NCBI GenBank assembly: GCA_963734725.1
Contig: CAVTIX010000010.1
Span: 92,568 to 156,567 of the forward strand
Source of the DNA: DASXKD01 sp963734725
GTDB taxonomy: Bacteria; Actinomycetota; Actinomycetes; Streptosporangiales; Streptosporangiaceae
Length of the DNA: 64,000 nucleotides
Reading direction: 5' to 3'
Below the pieces are notes generated by a model. It was not told the origin of the DNA and did not search any database. It saw only the letters and a program-made list of their open reading frames with translations. Each line of letters starts with the position of its first letter. Position 1 is the stretch's first letter. The position numbers and the translations under genes were made by a program. Positions 49,355-57,037 of the stretch are shown here, in pieces.

Positions 49355-51700
49355 CTACGTATCTTCGGCGCGCAGGCCTGCCTCCAGGGACCAGGCGGCC
49401 AGCTGGGTCCGGGTGTGAAAGCCCAGCTTGGTCAGGATGTGGTCAACGTGCACCTCGACGGTGCGGACCGAAAGGAACAGCTGCGCCGCGATGTCGCGGT
49501 TCGTCAGCCCGCGCGCCGCGAGCGCCGCGACCTCGGTTTCCCGGCGGGTCAGCGCGGGCCGGGCGCCCGGCGGCGGGGCGTCATCCGGCTCGTTCGCCAG
49601 GACGAGATCGACCGCTTCCTCCGGGGTCAGCCGCCGGCCCTCCGCGACCAGCCGCTCGGCCGACCGGCCGGCCTTGGCGCGGGCGGGCGCCAGCCAGCGG
49701 TCAACCATCTCCTGGATCGGAACCGGCATGGAGAACTCGTTCGCGTCCTGGTAGGCGTTGCCGGCCCCGGCCAGCCGCAGCGCCAGCCGGGGCCTCCCGG
49801 TCTTGGCCGCGAGCCCGATGAACCCGGCCAGCCCGACCTGGACGACCCAGCGATCGCCGACCTCCATGCAGACCGGGAAGCTCTCCGCCAGCGCCGCCCG
49901 GGCCGGGGCGAGTCCGCCCAGCTCCAGCAGGGGGAAGCCGAGCATCTGCCGGGCGCGCGCGCTCAGCGGCTCCAGGCCGAGTTCGGCGGCCATCGCGGCG
50001 CAGCGGGCGAACAGGCCGCACGCGCTTTCCAGCTGGCCGGTGAGCAGCGCGACCAGGCCGGAGTAGAACGTCACGAACGCGGTCGCCGGGCGGTCATCCG
50101 TCCCGCTGACCAGGGTGACGGCGCGTTCGACGTGCGGTATTCCCGCCGCGAGGTCCCGATTAGACATCTCGCAGCGACCCAGGCAGACCGTCGCGATGGC
50201 CTCCCCGACCGTGTCGCCTAGCGTGTCGCTGATCCTGATGCTCTCGCCGAGCAGGCCGGCAGCCTCGGCGTAGCCGCCCTGGTCGATGGCCAGCCAGGCG
50301 GCGCCAGTCAGGGCGCTGACGCGGGCCGTGCTCGCCTCGGGGACCAATTCGAGCAGGTCGCCCAGGCGCTGCCTGCCCTCGGTGTGGTGTCCGCGCAGGG
50401 ACCAGAACGCGGCCATCGCCGCGGCTAGCCGCAGCGCGGCGGGCGGATCATGCCCGCGGTACCAGCTGAGCGCCGCGCGGATGTTGTTGTGCTCGACATC
50501 GACTCGCTCCAGCCATTGCTTCCTGGCCAGGCCCGCGTGCGGGCGGCCGTCCGCCTCGACCAGGGCGAGGAACGCCGCGGCATGAGCGCCGCGCACCGCT
50601 TCCGCCTCTGGCATCGCATCCAGGCGTTCGGCCGCGTATTCGCGGATGGTCTCCAGCATCACGTAACGCACCGGCCCCGAGCGCGTTACTTGCCGCAGCA
50701 GGCTCTGGTCCACCAGTTCCTGCAGGCCATCGAGCACCGGCAGGCCAATATCCACGACGTCGCAGACCGTTTCGATGGCCTCCAGGCTGGCGCCCCCGGC
50801 GAACACCGAGCACACCGCGAGAAGCCGCCTGGCCCCCTCGGTCAGCAGCTCATGGCTCCATGCGATCGTCGCGCGCAGCGCCTGCTGCCGGTCTGGCAGG
50901 TCGCGGCTGCCACCGGTCAGCAGGCCCAGCGAGTCCTCCAGCCTTGGCAGGATCGCCTCCGGGGGCAGCAGCTTGACCCGCGCCGCCGCCAGTTCGATCG
51001 CCAGCGGCAGCCCGTCCAGCCGGCGCGCGATCTGCGCGACCGTCGGCGCGTTCTCGTCGTCAAGCGTGAATCCTGGGACCGCGCCGGCCGCCCGCGCGGC
51101 GAACAGGCGCACTGACTCGCAGGCCGCCAGCGACGCAGCCGTCGGGCGAGCGTCCAGGTCGGGAACCGCCAGCGGCGGAACCGGGCATTCCTGCTCGCCG
51201 TAAACATGCAGTGGCGATCGGCTGCTGACCAGAATCCGCACGGCACTCGTCTCCCGCAACAGCCGGGTCAGGACCGGAGCGCCGGCCAGCAGGTGCTCGA
51301 AGTTGTCCAGGACGATCAGCAGCTGCCGCTCACGCAACTGGCTGATCAGGTGCTCCATCAGGGGCACGTCCCTGGCGTCTTGCAGCCCGATGCTCTGGAC
51401 GATCGTCAACGGCACCAGGGCCGGATCCCGGACCGGCGCCAGCGGGACAAAGAAAACGCCGTCCGGGTAGTCGCCGGCCACCTCCGCGGCCACGGCGATG
51501 CACAGCCGGGTCTTGCCGCTGCCGCCCGGCCCGGTCAGCGTGACCAGATAACTGCCTTGCAGCAGCCGTTTCGCCTGCGCTAGCTCGCGCTCCCTGCCGA
51601 TGAAACTGGTCAGCGGCTTAGGCAGGCTGATCCGCCCGGGGCCCGGCCCCACCGCACGGCGCGACAGCGCAGCGACCCTATCGCTCGACACCTCAGGCAT
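49355..51700 (-). CDS. LuxR family regulator with NB-ARC-like ATPase (LAL type)
   Basis: 781 residues. An AAA/NB-ARC-like ATPase at the N-terminus (FIGRERELAQAKRLL, Walker A GPGGSGKTR, Walker B LLIVLDNFEHLL, sensor VRILVSSRSPL, DGLPLAIELAAARVKLLP), about 350 residues of TPR-like helices, and a C-terminal LuxR helix-turn-helix (LTRRETEVAALAARGLTNRD, LSVRTVEVHVDHILTKLGFH). Such regulators switch on secondary or catabolic genes in response to a ligand or protein partner. It directly precedes the broken FAD monooxygenase gene, its most likely target. The frame is intact. Confidence 0.93.
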   Translation of the reverse strand: MPEVSSDRVAALSRRAVGPGPGRISLPKPLTSFIGRERELAQAKRLLQGSYLVTLTGPGGSGKTRLCIAVAAEVAGDYPDGVFFVPLAPVRDPALVPLTIVQSIGLQDARDVPLMEHLISQLRERQLLIVLDNFEHLLAGAPVLTRLLRETSAVRILVSSRSPLHVYGEQECPVPPLAVPDLDARPTAASLAACESVRLFAARAAGAVPGFTLDDENAPTVAQIARRLDGLPLAIELAAARVKLLPPEAILPRLEDSLGLLTGGSRDLPDRQQALRATIAWSHELLTEGARRLLAVCSVFAGGASLEAIETVCDVVDIGLPVLDGLQELVDQSLLRQVTRSGPVRYVMLETIREYAAERLDAMPEAEAVRGAHAAAFLALVEADGRPHAGLARKQWLERVDVEHNNIRAALSWYRGHDPPAALRLAAAMAAFWSLRGHHTEGRQRLGDLLELVPEASTARVSALTGAAWLAIDQGGYAEAAGLLGESIRISDTLGDTVGEAIATVCLGRCEMSNRDLAAGIPHVERAVTLVSGTDDRPATAFVTFYSGLVALLTGQLESACGLFARCAAMAAELGLEPLSARARQMLGFPLLELGGLAPARAALAESFPVCMEVGDRWVVQVGLAGFIGLAAKTGRPRLALRLAGAGNAYQDANEFSMPVPIQEMVDRWLAPARAKAGRSAERLVAEGRRLTPEEAVDLVLANEPDDAPPPGARPALTRRETEVAALAARGLTNRDIAAQLFLSVRTVEVHVDHILTKLGFHTRTQLAAWSLEAGLRAEDT

Positions 51701-51822
51701 GCCATCTCAGCCCCTAACGCGACCAGACCAGCCGCGCGGCCGACGGTGATCTGTCACGCCGATCACGAGACTAGCCGCGCTGCGCCACGAACGAACAAAG
51801 CGAAGGCCAGAAGCTGGCGGCA

Positions 51823-52554
51823 TTGTTTTTCGTATTCCCGCTGATCGGGCTGTTCACCGGCGCCCCCTGGGGCCGGATGACCAGCGTGATCACGAGCAAG
51901 ACCTCGCTGGACGCGCTGGGGCTTTCTATCATCGCCTCGCTGGCCAGCACCGTCATCGCGCTGGCGTTCGGGTTTCCGCTGGCGTGGTTGCTGGCGCGCG
52001 GCCGGTTCCGCGGCAAGGGGCTGGTGCGCGGGCTGACCACGCTGCCGATGGTGCTGCCGCCGGTGGTCGGCGGCATCGCGCTGCTGCTGGCTTATGGCCG
52101 GCGCGGGTTCATCGGCGAGCCGCTGGACAAGGCGACCGGGATATCGTTGCCGTCCACCCTGGCCGGAGTCATCGTGGCCGAGTCCTTTGTGGCCATGCCG
52201 TTCTTCGTTATCACCGTGGAGTCCGGGCTGCGGTCGATGAACCGGCGGCTGGAGGACGCCGCCCGCGCCCTGGGCGCGAAACGGTGGACCGTCTTCCGCC
52301 GGGTGACGCTGCCGCTCATCTGGCCCTCCCTCGCCGCGGGCACGGTGCTGACCTGGGCGCGGGCGCTGGGCGAGTTCGGGGCAACGATCACCTTCGCCGG
52401 CAACCTCCCGGGGCGCACCCAAACCATGCCGCTGGCGATCTATATCAGCCAAAGCTCGGGCAAGATGGACGAGGCGAGCGCGCTGAGCCTTGTCCTGGTC
52501 GTGGTCAGCCTGGTGGTCATGATCTTCAGGCGCCGGATTTCCGGCGGGGAATGA
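51823..52554 (+). CDS. modB: Molybdate ABC transporter permease, 5' end abnormal
   Basis: 243 residues from a TTG. Five to six membrane helices and the ABC-permease EAA loop (ESGLRSMNRRLEDAARALGA) match ModB-type permeases; LPMVLPPVVGGIALLLAYGR and ALGEFGATITFAGNLPGRTQ are characteristic of the molybdate branch. The frame is open only back to a TAG at 51772 and contains no ATG or GTG before 51823 and no Shine-Dalgarno sequence, so about 20-25 residues seem to be lost or a rare start is used. No modA (binding protein) lies upstream. It is followed by modC after seven bases. Confidence 0.85.
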   Translation: MFFVFPLIGLFTGAPWGRMTSVITSKTSLDALGLSIIASLASTVIALAFGFPLAWLLARGRFRGKGLVRGLTTLPMVLPPVVGGIALLLAYGRRGFIGEPLDKATGISLPSTLAGVIVAESFVAMPFFVITVESGLRSMNRRLEDAARALGAKRWTVFRRVTLPLIWPSLAAGTVLTWARALGEFGATITFAGNLPGRTQTMPLAIYISQSSGKMDEASALSLVLVVVSLVVMIFRRRISGGE

Positions 52555-52561
52555 GCCCGCC

Positions 52562-53425
52562 ATGCTCGAAGCAGACATCCAGTTGCGGCTGTCCAGGCTC
52601 AACCTGGACACGTCCTTCGCCGTCGCGTCGGGTGAGGTTCTTGCCCTGCTCGGCCCGAACGGTTCCGGGAAATCGACCACCCTGCGGGCCTTGATGGGCC
52701 TGCTGCCGCTAGCCGGGGGCCGGGTGGTGCTGGACGGCTCGGTCCTGGAAGACCCCGCCCAGCGCATCAAGCTTCCCCCCGAGCAACGGCCCATCGGCTT
52801 GATGTTCCAGGATTACCTGCTGTTCCCGCACCTCAGCGCGGTGGAGAACGTGGCGTTCGGCCTGCGGGCCAAAGGCGCCGACAAAAAGGCCGCGCGCGCC
52901 AAAGCGACGGAGACGCTGGAACGCCTGGGCCTGGACGGCCTGGCCGAGGCCAAACCGGGCTCGATGTCCGGCGGGCAGCAGCAGCGGGTGGCGATGGCCC
53001 GCGCACTGGTCACTGAACCGAAGCTGCTGCTGCTTGACGAGCCGCTGGCGGCGCTCGATGTCTCGACCAAGACCGACGTCCGGCGCCTGCTCCGAGAGGT
53101 CTTGGGCCAGTCCCATGCGGCGAACGTGCTGGTCACCCACGACCTGCTCGACGCTGTGGCGCTCGGCGACCGGATGGTCGTGATCCAGGACGGCGAGATC
53201 GTGCAGACCGGGACTCCCGCCGAAGTGACCGCCCGCCCCCGCTCCCGCTACGTCGCTGACCTGGTCGGCGTCAACCTGCTGCAAGGGACGGCGCGCGGCG
53301 CGGTGCTGGAAGTTGACGGCGGCGGCCAGCTCACCTGCGCCGAACCCGCAACCGGCCCCATCCTCGCCGTCATCGCGCCGTCCGCCGTGTCGGTGTCCCG
53401 GCAGCAGCCCGAAGAACACGTATAG
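52562..53425 (+). CDS. modC: Molybdate ABC transporter ATP-binding protein, interrupted by an in-frame stop
   Basis: 287 residues to the first stop. Walker A LLGPNGSGKST, Q-loop IGLMFQDYLLFPHL, signature MSGGQQQRVAMARAL, Walker B LLLLDEPLAALD and the H-loop VLVTHDLLDAV are all intact. The C-terminal extension begins (VNLLQGTARGAVLEVDGGGQ) and then ends at a TAG after PEEHV. The same frame continues beyond the stop for 61 sense codons encoding the rest of the TOBE domain, so the gene was probably about 350 residues. The ATPase part may still work; molybdate regulation through the C-terminus would be lost. Confidence 0.88.
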   Translation: MLEADIQLRLSRLNLDTSFAVASGEVLALLGPNGSGKSTTLRALMGLLPLAGGRVVLDGSVLEDPAQRIKLPPEQRPIGLMFQDYLLFPHLSAVENVAFGLRAKGADKKAARAKATETLERLGLDGLAEAKPGSMSGGQQQRVAMARALVTEPKLLLLDEPLAALDVSTKTDVRRLLREVLGQSHAANVLVTHDLLDAVALGDRMVVIQDGEIVQTGTPAEVTARPRSRYVADLVGVNLLQGTARGAVLEVDGGGQLTCAEPATGPILAVIAPSAVSVSRQQPEEHV

Positions 53426-53611
53426 AACACCTGGCCAGGGCAAATCACCGCCGTCAACCTGATGGGCGACCGGGTGCGCGTCCGCATCGACGGGACGCCC
53501 GCGATCACCGCCGAAGTCCCGCCCGCCGCAGTCAACCAGCTCAAACTCGACGACGGAGGCGAACTATGGGCCTCCGTCAGCTCAGCAGCCATCACCGTAT
53601 ACCCACCGTGA
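53426..53611 (+). pseudogene. Remainder of the modC TOBE domain after the amber stop
   Basis: In frame with modC and following its TAG directly. It reads NTWPGQITAVNLMGDRVRVR and ends ELWASVSSAAITVYPP before a TGA. This is a normal TOBE/Mop-like C-terminus. Readthrough of the TAG would restore the full protein. Confidence 0.7.
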
Positions 53612-53631
53612 ACACACAGAAGGAGCAGGTC

Positions 53632-53841
53632 ATGGCGCTCAGTGCACGAAACCAGATCCCGGCCCGTGTCACCAGCATCAAATCCGGTGAGGCCATAGCC
53701 AATGTCGAACTGGACGCCAACGGAGTCCGCCTCGTGGCTTCCATCACCGTCGAAGCCGTCCGTCAGCTCGGCCTGACCGAAGGCAGCAATGTCACCGCCG
53801 TGATCAAAGCATCTGACGTGATAGTCGCCACCAGCGACTGA
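53632..53841 (+). CDS. Molbindin (Mop/TOBE domain protein), first copy
   Basis: 69 residues, one Mop domain: MALSARNQIPARVTSIKSGE, AIANVELDANGVRLVASITV and LGLTEGSNVTAVIKASDVIV. Molbindins assemble as hexamers and store molybdate or tungstate in the cytosol. AAGGAG precedes the ATG. It follows modBC and is followed by a near-identical paralogue. Confidence 0.93.
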   Translation: MALSARNQIPARVTSIKSGEAIANVELDANGVRLVASITVEAVRQLGLTEGSNVTAVIKASDVIVATSD

Positions 53842-53969
53842 AGCCAGCATTCATCCCCCGGCTGGATGGTGAAGACCCGCGGTTCCGGCGCCCACTCCGC
53901 ACAACGCCGCCTCCCCGGTCCGCGATAGCGTGGGATGCCATTCGTCTTGATCATTAACCGGAGTGAGCC

Positions 53970-54179
53970 ATGAGGCTAAGCGCGCGCAACCAGATCCCAG
54001 CCAGGGTCACCGGCATCACCGCGGGCGAAGCGATCGCCAACGTCGAGCTCGACGCCAACGGTGTGCGCCTGGTTGCGTCGATCACCGTGGAAGCGGTCCG
54101 CGACCTCGGCCTTGCCGAAGGCAGCCAGGTCACCGCAGTGATCAAAGCGTCCGAGGTAATCCTCGCCACCGGCGACTGA
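53970..54179 (+). CDS. Molbindin (Mop/TOBE domain protein), second copy
   Basis: 69 residues, differing from the first copy at only about nine positions (for example RLSARNQIPARVTGITAGEA). The intergenic 128 bases are unrelated to the space before the first copy, so only the coding region was duplicated or kept alike. Two single-domain molbindins might form mixed hexamers. Confidence 0.93.
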   Translation: MRLSARNQIPARVTGITAGEAIANVELDANGVRLVASITVEAVRDLGLAEGSQVTAVIKASEVILATGD

Positions 54180-54384
54180 CCCCAGCAGCGCGACGCCGCC
54201 GCAGTAAGGCGCCTATATCTGTGGCAGGCTAGCCGCCTGGTGCTGGGCCTGCCTAGCATGCGCCCGGGAGCGGCCAATGCGCCGTTCAGGCCGCTGGCCC
54301 GGGAGGCGTGAACTGCGTCGGCGTGATGCCGTCGCTGATTGGGACGTGGTCGTACCAGCCGTAGCGCGGCTCGCCCGCGGCCGG

Positions 54385-54468
54385 TTGATCTACACCGACA
54401 CCGACGAGCAGGCCCACCGCGATGCGCTCGCTCGGCTGCAGAGGCGGCTGGACGAGGGCCAGGACTAG
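54385..54468 (+). pseudogene. Tyrosine integrase, extreme C-terminal remnant
   Basis: Only the last 27 codons remain: LIYTDTDEQAHRDALARLQR and a short acidic tail before TAG. It matches the C-terminus of the longer integrase remnant at 62377-62622 (IYTDTDEQARRDALTRLQSL). The catalytic domain is missing; upstream bases are unrelated in frame. Confidence 0.75.
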
Positions 54469-54553
54469 CGCCGTGGCTACAAACTTGGCTACAGATGGCC
54501 CGCTGGCGATCTTCAACTTAGGCCAGTTAATGGCGTTTGCGCAGGTCAATGGC
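54469..54553 (+). repeat. Integrase-downstream flank, copy A
   Basis: About 85 bases following the integrase stop. They resemble 62623-62696: GTGGCTACA...TGGCTACAGATGGC, GGCGATC, TTAGGCCAGT and CAGGTCAATGGC appear in the same order. Within it TGGCTACA is repeated. Probably the attachment-site arm of a former integrated element. Confidence 0.7.
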
Positions 54554-54554
54554 T

Positions 54555-54590
54555 GGCGCGCCCTGGCAGGATCCGAACCCGCGACCCGCG
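54555..54590 (-). other. tRNA 3'-end-like fragment (probable attachment-site remnant)
   Basis: On the minus strand GGTCGCGGGTTCGGATCC then TGCCAGGGCGCGCC looks like a T-arm and acceptor strand. The matching 5' acceptor is absent and the T-loop is imperfect, so it is not a working tRNA and the isotype is not assignable. It directly follows the integrase flank, as expected of an att site. Confidence 0.45.
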
Positions 54591-54751
54591 GTCGTCTCGG
54601 TTGCCTCCTCTACCAGCTTGGTTCCAGTCGCGCCTGTATCACCCGGTCCGCGAGTGACCGCTGTCCGCCCCGGTTCCCTGCTCTATCGGGCACGCGGCGG
54701 GCACGCTCTGGCGCCACGGTGCGCTGTCAAACGCCACCCTTGTAAGCAGTC

Positions 54752-54784
54752 TTAGCATATGCTAACTTAATTTTGCATATGCAA
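54752..54784. promoter_or_regulatory. Twin palindromic operators upstream of the winged-helix regulator
   Basis: TTAGCATATGCTAA (54752-54765) and TTGCATATGCAA (54773-54784) are both perfect palindromes around GCATATGC, with centres exactly 20 bp apart, two helical turns. They stand out in AT content from the surroundings and end 12 bases before the GTG of the regulator. Two dimers on one DNA face are expected. Confidence 0.78.
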
Positions 54785-54796
54785 GAAAGGGATGTT

Positions 54797-55138
54797 GTGG
54801 ACGCCGCTGACATGACCGGGGACGGGCTGCTGCGGGTGCTGGACACGCTGGCCAACCCGCACCGGCTCCGGGTCGTGGCGGCCCTGGCCAAACAGCGCAA
54901 CTACGTCAGCCAGCTCGCCCGCGAGCTCGGCATCAGCCGGGCTCTCCTGCAGGTCCACCTGCGCAAGCTGGCGGCAGCCGGGCTGGTCTCGGCTGTTATG
55001 GAGGTCTCAGAGGACGGGAAAGCTATGAAGTTCTACGAGGTAATGCCGTTCGTCATCCAGCTGACACCGCAGGCGATCATGGCCGCGGCCACGACCCTGA
55101 CGGTGGGCAGTGAGCAGGACTCAAAGGTGGGGTCATGA
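54797..55138 (+). CDS. ArsR-like winged-helix transcriptional regulator
   Basis: 113 residues from a GTG with AAGGGA upstream (an ATG at 54779 lies inside the second palindrome and is less likely). The winged helix is LRVLDTLANPHRLRVVAALA, NYVSQLARELGISRALLQVH, LRKLAAAGLVSAVMEVSEDG. No metal-binding cysteines. The ATGA overlap with the following small membrane protein gene makes a two-gene operon, and the twin palindromes suggest autorepression. Confidence 0.87.
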   Translation: MDAADMTGDGLLRVLDTLANPHRLRVVAALAKQRNYVSQLARELGISRALLQVHLRKLAAAGLVSAVMEVSEDGKAMKFYEVMPFVIQLTPQAIMAAATTLTVGSEQDSKVGS

Positions 55139-55407
55139 GTAGCACGGTCGCTGTCGCCTTCGTTGTCGTCGTCCTGGTCGTCGGTGGCCTGCTCGCGTAC
55201 GCAATTTTCCAGTGGGGACGGCAGCTTTCCCTCAGCCGGAAGACACGAGCCGAGGTGACCACCAGCGAGGAGTACCGGCGCCTGTCTGAGATGGCTGTCA
55301 CCGCCCAGGAGCACACCGACCTGAAACTTGGCGAGATCAACATGCAGCTCGCCCAGCTGCATGACCAGCTGGATCAGGTGCAAAAAGTCCTCAAGGACGT
55401 CGAGTAA
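55135..55407 (+). CDS. Small membrane coiled-coil protein
   Basis: 90 residues: one membrane helix at the very N-terminus (VAVAFVVVVLVVGGLLAYAI), then a charged helix (EYRRLSEMAVTAQEHTDLKL and LAQLHDQLDQVQKVLKDVE) predicted to form a coiled coil in the cytosol. Translationally coupled to the regulator, so the two probably form one regulatory unit. The function is not known. Confidence 0.82.
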   Translation: MSSTVAVAFVVVVLVVGGLLAYAIFQWGRQLSLSRKTRAEVTTSEEYRRLSEMAVTAQEHTDLKLGEINMQLAQLHDQLDQVQKVLKDVE

Positions 55408-55461
55408 AAGCAGCCAGCGAACCCGCAGGCTGAACCGTCCTCACAGAAAGCCAGCAGACCC

Positions 55462-55944
55462 ATGCACTTTCACACCGATGACGATCCCATGGCCACCGCC
55501 GAGCAGCTGACCGCGCACGACCCGCGGGCCGCCGCCGAAGCCTTCCATGCCATCGCCTGCGACGACGGCGTTGCCGACGAGCTGCGCCTGTCCGCGGCCG
55601 AGCAGCTGCCCCGACTGGACCCGCGTGCCGCCGCTCAGGGCTGTGTGGCCATCGCCTGCGATGACGGAGTGGCTGACGAGGTGCGCCTGTCCGCGGCCGA
55701 GCAGCTGCCCCGACTGGACCCGCGTGCCGCCGCTCAGGGCTGTGTGGCCATCGCCTGCGATGACGGCGTCGCCGACGAGGTGCGCCTGTCCGCGGCCGAG
55801 CTGCTGCCCGCCGTCGCCCCGCGTGCCGCCGCCGAAGCCTTCCATGCCATCGCTTGCGATGACGGAGTGGCTGACGAGGTGCGCCTGTCCGCGGCCGAGC
55901 AGCTGGCCGCACTAGGCCCGCGTGCCGCCGCCGGGCCCAGCTGA
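55462..55944 (+). CDS. HEAT-like repeat protein
   Basis: 160 residues made of about four and a half 33-residue helical repeats, each with the pattern ACDDGVADEVRLSAAEQLPR LDPRAAAQ. The repeat resembles HEAT/leucine-rich-variant scaffolds that mediate protein contacts. The upstream ATG at 55492 is also possible. Because the units are nearly identical in DNA as well, the protein is probably evolving by unit gain and loss. Nothing in sequence indicates a partner. Confidence 0.75.
   Translation: MHFHTDDDPMATAEQLTAHDPRAAAEAFHAIACDDGVADELRLSAAEQLPRLDPRAAAQGCVAIACDDGVADEVRLSAAEQLPRLDPRAAAQGCVAIACDDGVADEVRLSAAELLPAVAPRAAAEAFHAIACDDGVADEVRLSAAEQLAALGPRAAAGPS
55560..55915 (+). repeat. 99-bp coding tandem repeats
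   Basis: The period is exactly 99 bases: CTGTGTGGCCATCGCCTGCG starts at 55641 and again at 55740, and the two units between 55582 and about 55780 differ at only a few bases. Flanking units are more diverged. Near identity including third codon positions indicates recent duplication or gene conversion. Confidence 0.9.
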
Positions 55945-56088
55945 CCCAACCGCCGGAAACACTGTTAGCGACATCGACCCACCGGTGATGCTTGATCGAC
56001 CGAAGTGTCGTCTGCAGCCCCCGGCAGCGGAAGCCCTGAACGGCTGGAACGCTGGCCGAAAGGCCACGTGAGCTGGGAATCCACAACC

Positions 56089-56130
56089 TGGAGCGGGTGA
56101 CGGGAATCGAATCCGCACTATCAGCTTGGC
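56089..56130 (-). other. 3' fragment of tRNA-Gly (attachment-site remnant)
   Basis: On the minus strand GCCAAG (anticodon GCC and the following bases) leads to GGATTCGATTCCCGTCACCC then GCTCCA, the T-arm and acceptor end of actinobacterial tRNA-Gly(GCC) including encoded CCA. The 5' half is not present upstream on that strand, so it is not a functional gene. Integrative elements often carry such 3' halves as att cores. Confidence 0.7.
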
Positions 56131-56334
56131 GGCGGCGGCGAACGGTGATTCGTGCGGTCGGGCAGCAATCCACGCCAGTCGCAGCAGATCCCCAACCGTG
56201 GCTCGTAGGCCGCCGACCGGCGCGAAGGCCCCCATGCCATGCCTTCCCCAGTCCGGGCAGTACCGACTCTGGCAGGTCCCCACTGCTGGTCATGCCCAGC
56301 ATGTAGTGACGGTGGAGGATTATAGGCTCGCGCC

Positions 56335-56736
56335 ATGTCCAGCCCACCGACAGCCGCCCCGGACGATATCCCGGTCATCTCTGTGGTCCCGATCCTGCGG
56401 ATGTACGACGTTGCGGCGACGATCCGGTTCTATGTCGAGTACCTCGGTTGTTCGCTGGACTCGCAGGACGGTGACGGCGACCGGCCGGTTTACCTGCAGG
56501 TCTCGCGCGGCGGGATGCGGCTCCACCTGTCCTCGCATCACGATGATGGAACGCCAGGGACTGCCGTGCTGGTCGTGGTACGCAATCTAGACGCGCTGCA
56601 CGCCGAGCTCCACCAGCGCGGATATCCGTTCCTCAACCCAGGTATCGGGCCAGGTCCCGGCAATGGCAAGGAGATGCAGCTCATCGACCCTGCTTCCAAC
56701 CGGATCCGCTTCTACGAACCCGCACCAGCCCGGTGA
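56335..56736 (+). CDS. VOC family (glyoxalase/bleomycin-resistance-like) protein
   Basis: 133 residues, one VOC unit pair: VISVVPILRMYDVAATIRFY, VEYLGCSLDSQDGDGDRPVY, MRLHLSSHHDDGTPGTAVLV and MQLIDPASNRIRFYEP, the last with the metal-binding Glu. Similar proteins bind bleomycin-type antibiotics or act as dioxygenases/lyases. No signal peptide. The ATG is the first good start; no clear ribosome-binding site. Confidence 0.87.
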   Translation: MSSPPTAAPDDIPVISVVPILRMYDVAATIRFYVEYLGCSLDSQDGDGDRPVYLQVSRGGMRLHLSSHHDDGTPGTAVLVVVRNLDALHAELHQRGYPFLNPGIGPGPGNGKEMQLIDPASNRIRFYEPAPAR

Positions 56737-57037
56737 GGCCCCCGCACCGGCGAGCGGAGTACCGCCGGACTATCAGCCTGGGAACTCTCATCCACGATCC
56801 ATGGCCTACCTACTAAGACGCTGAACTGCGGCATCTTGGCTTGTCTGACCACGAGTGACCGTGAGTCGCCGCCAAAGACTCACCCCCGATCGGGCACGCA
56901 GCGGGCACGACAAGCTTGCGAGCGGCTTTACCGAGGGACGGCGGTCTCAACAGCTACACGTCTCTGAACTGGCGGATATGTTCTGAGCGGCTTGATGAGT
57001 CCCCAGTCGTTTCGCCATGGTTGCGCGCACTGTCGCT
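56737..57037. other. Intergenic stretch with a second att-like motif
   Basis: No gene is supported. At 56888-56909 GATCGGGCACGCAGCGGGCA matches 54684-54705 (TATCGGGCACGCGGCGGGCA) at all but three positions, and CGAGTGACCG occurs about 40 bases upstream in both. Likely another trace of an integrated element. Confidence 0.5.

Noticed and set aside
54541..54640. Complete tRNA gene on the minus strand
   Set aside because: Only T-arm and acceptor 3' strand can be matched; no complementary 5' acceptor, and the T-loop is irregular.
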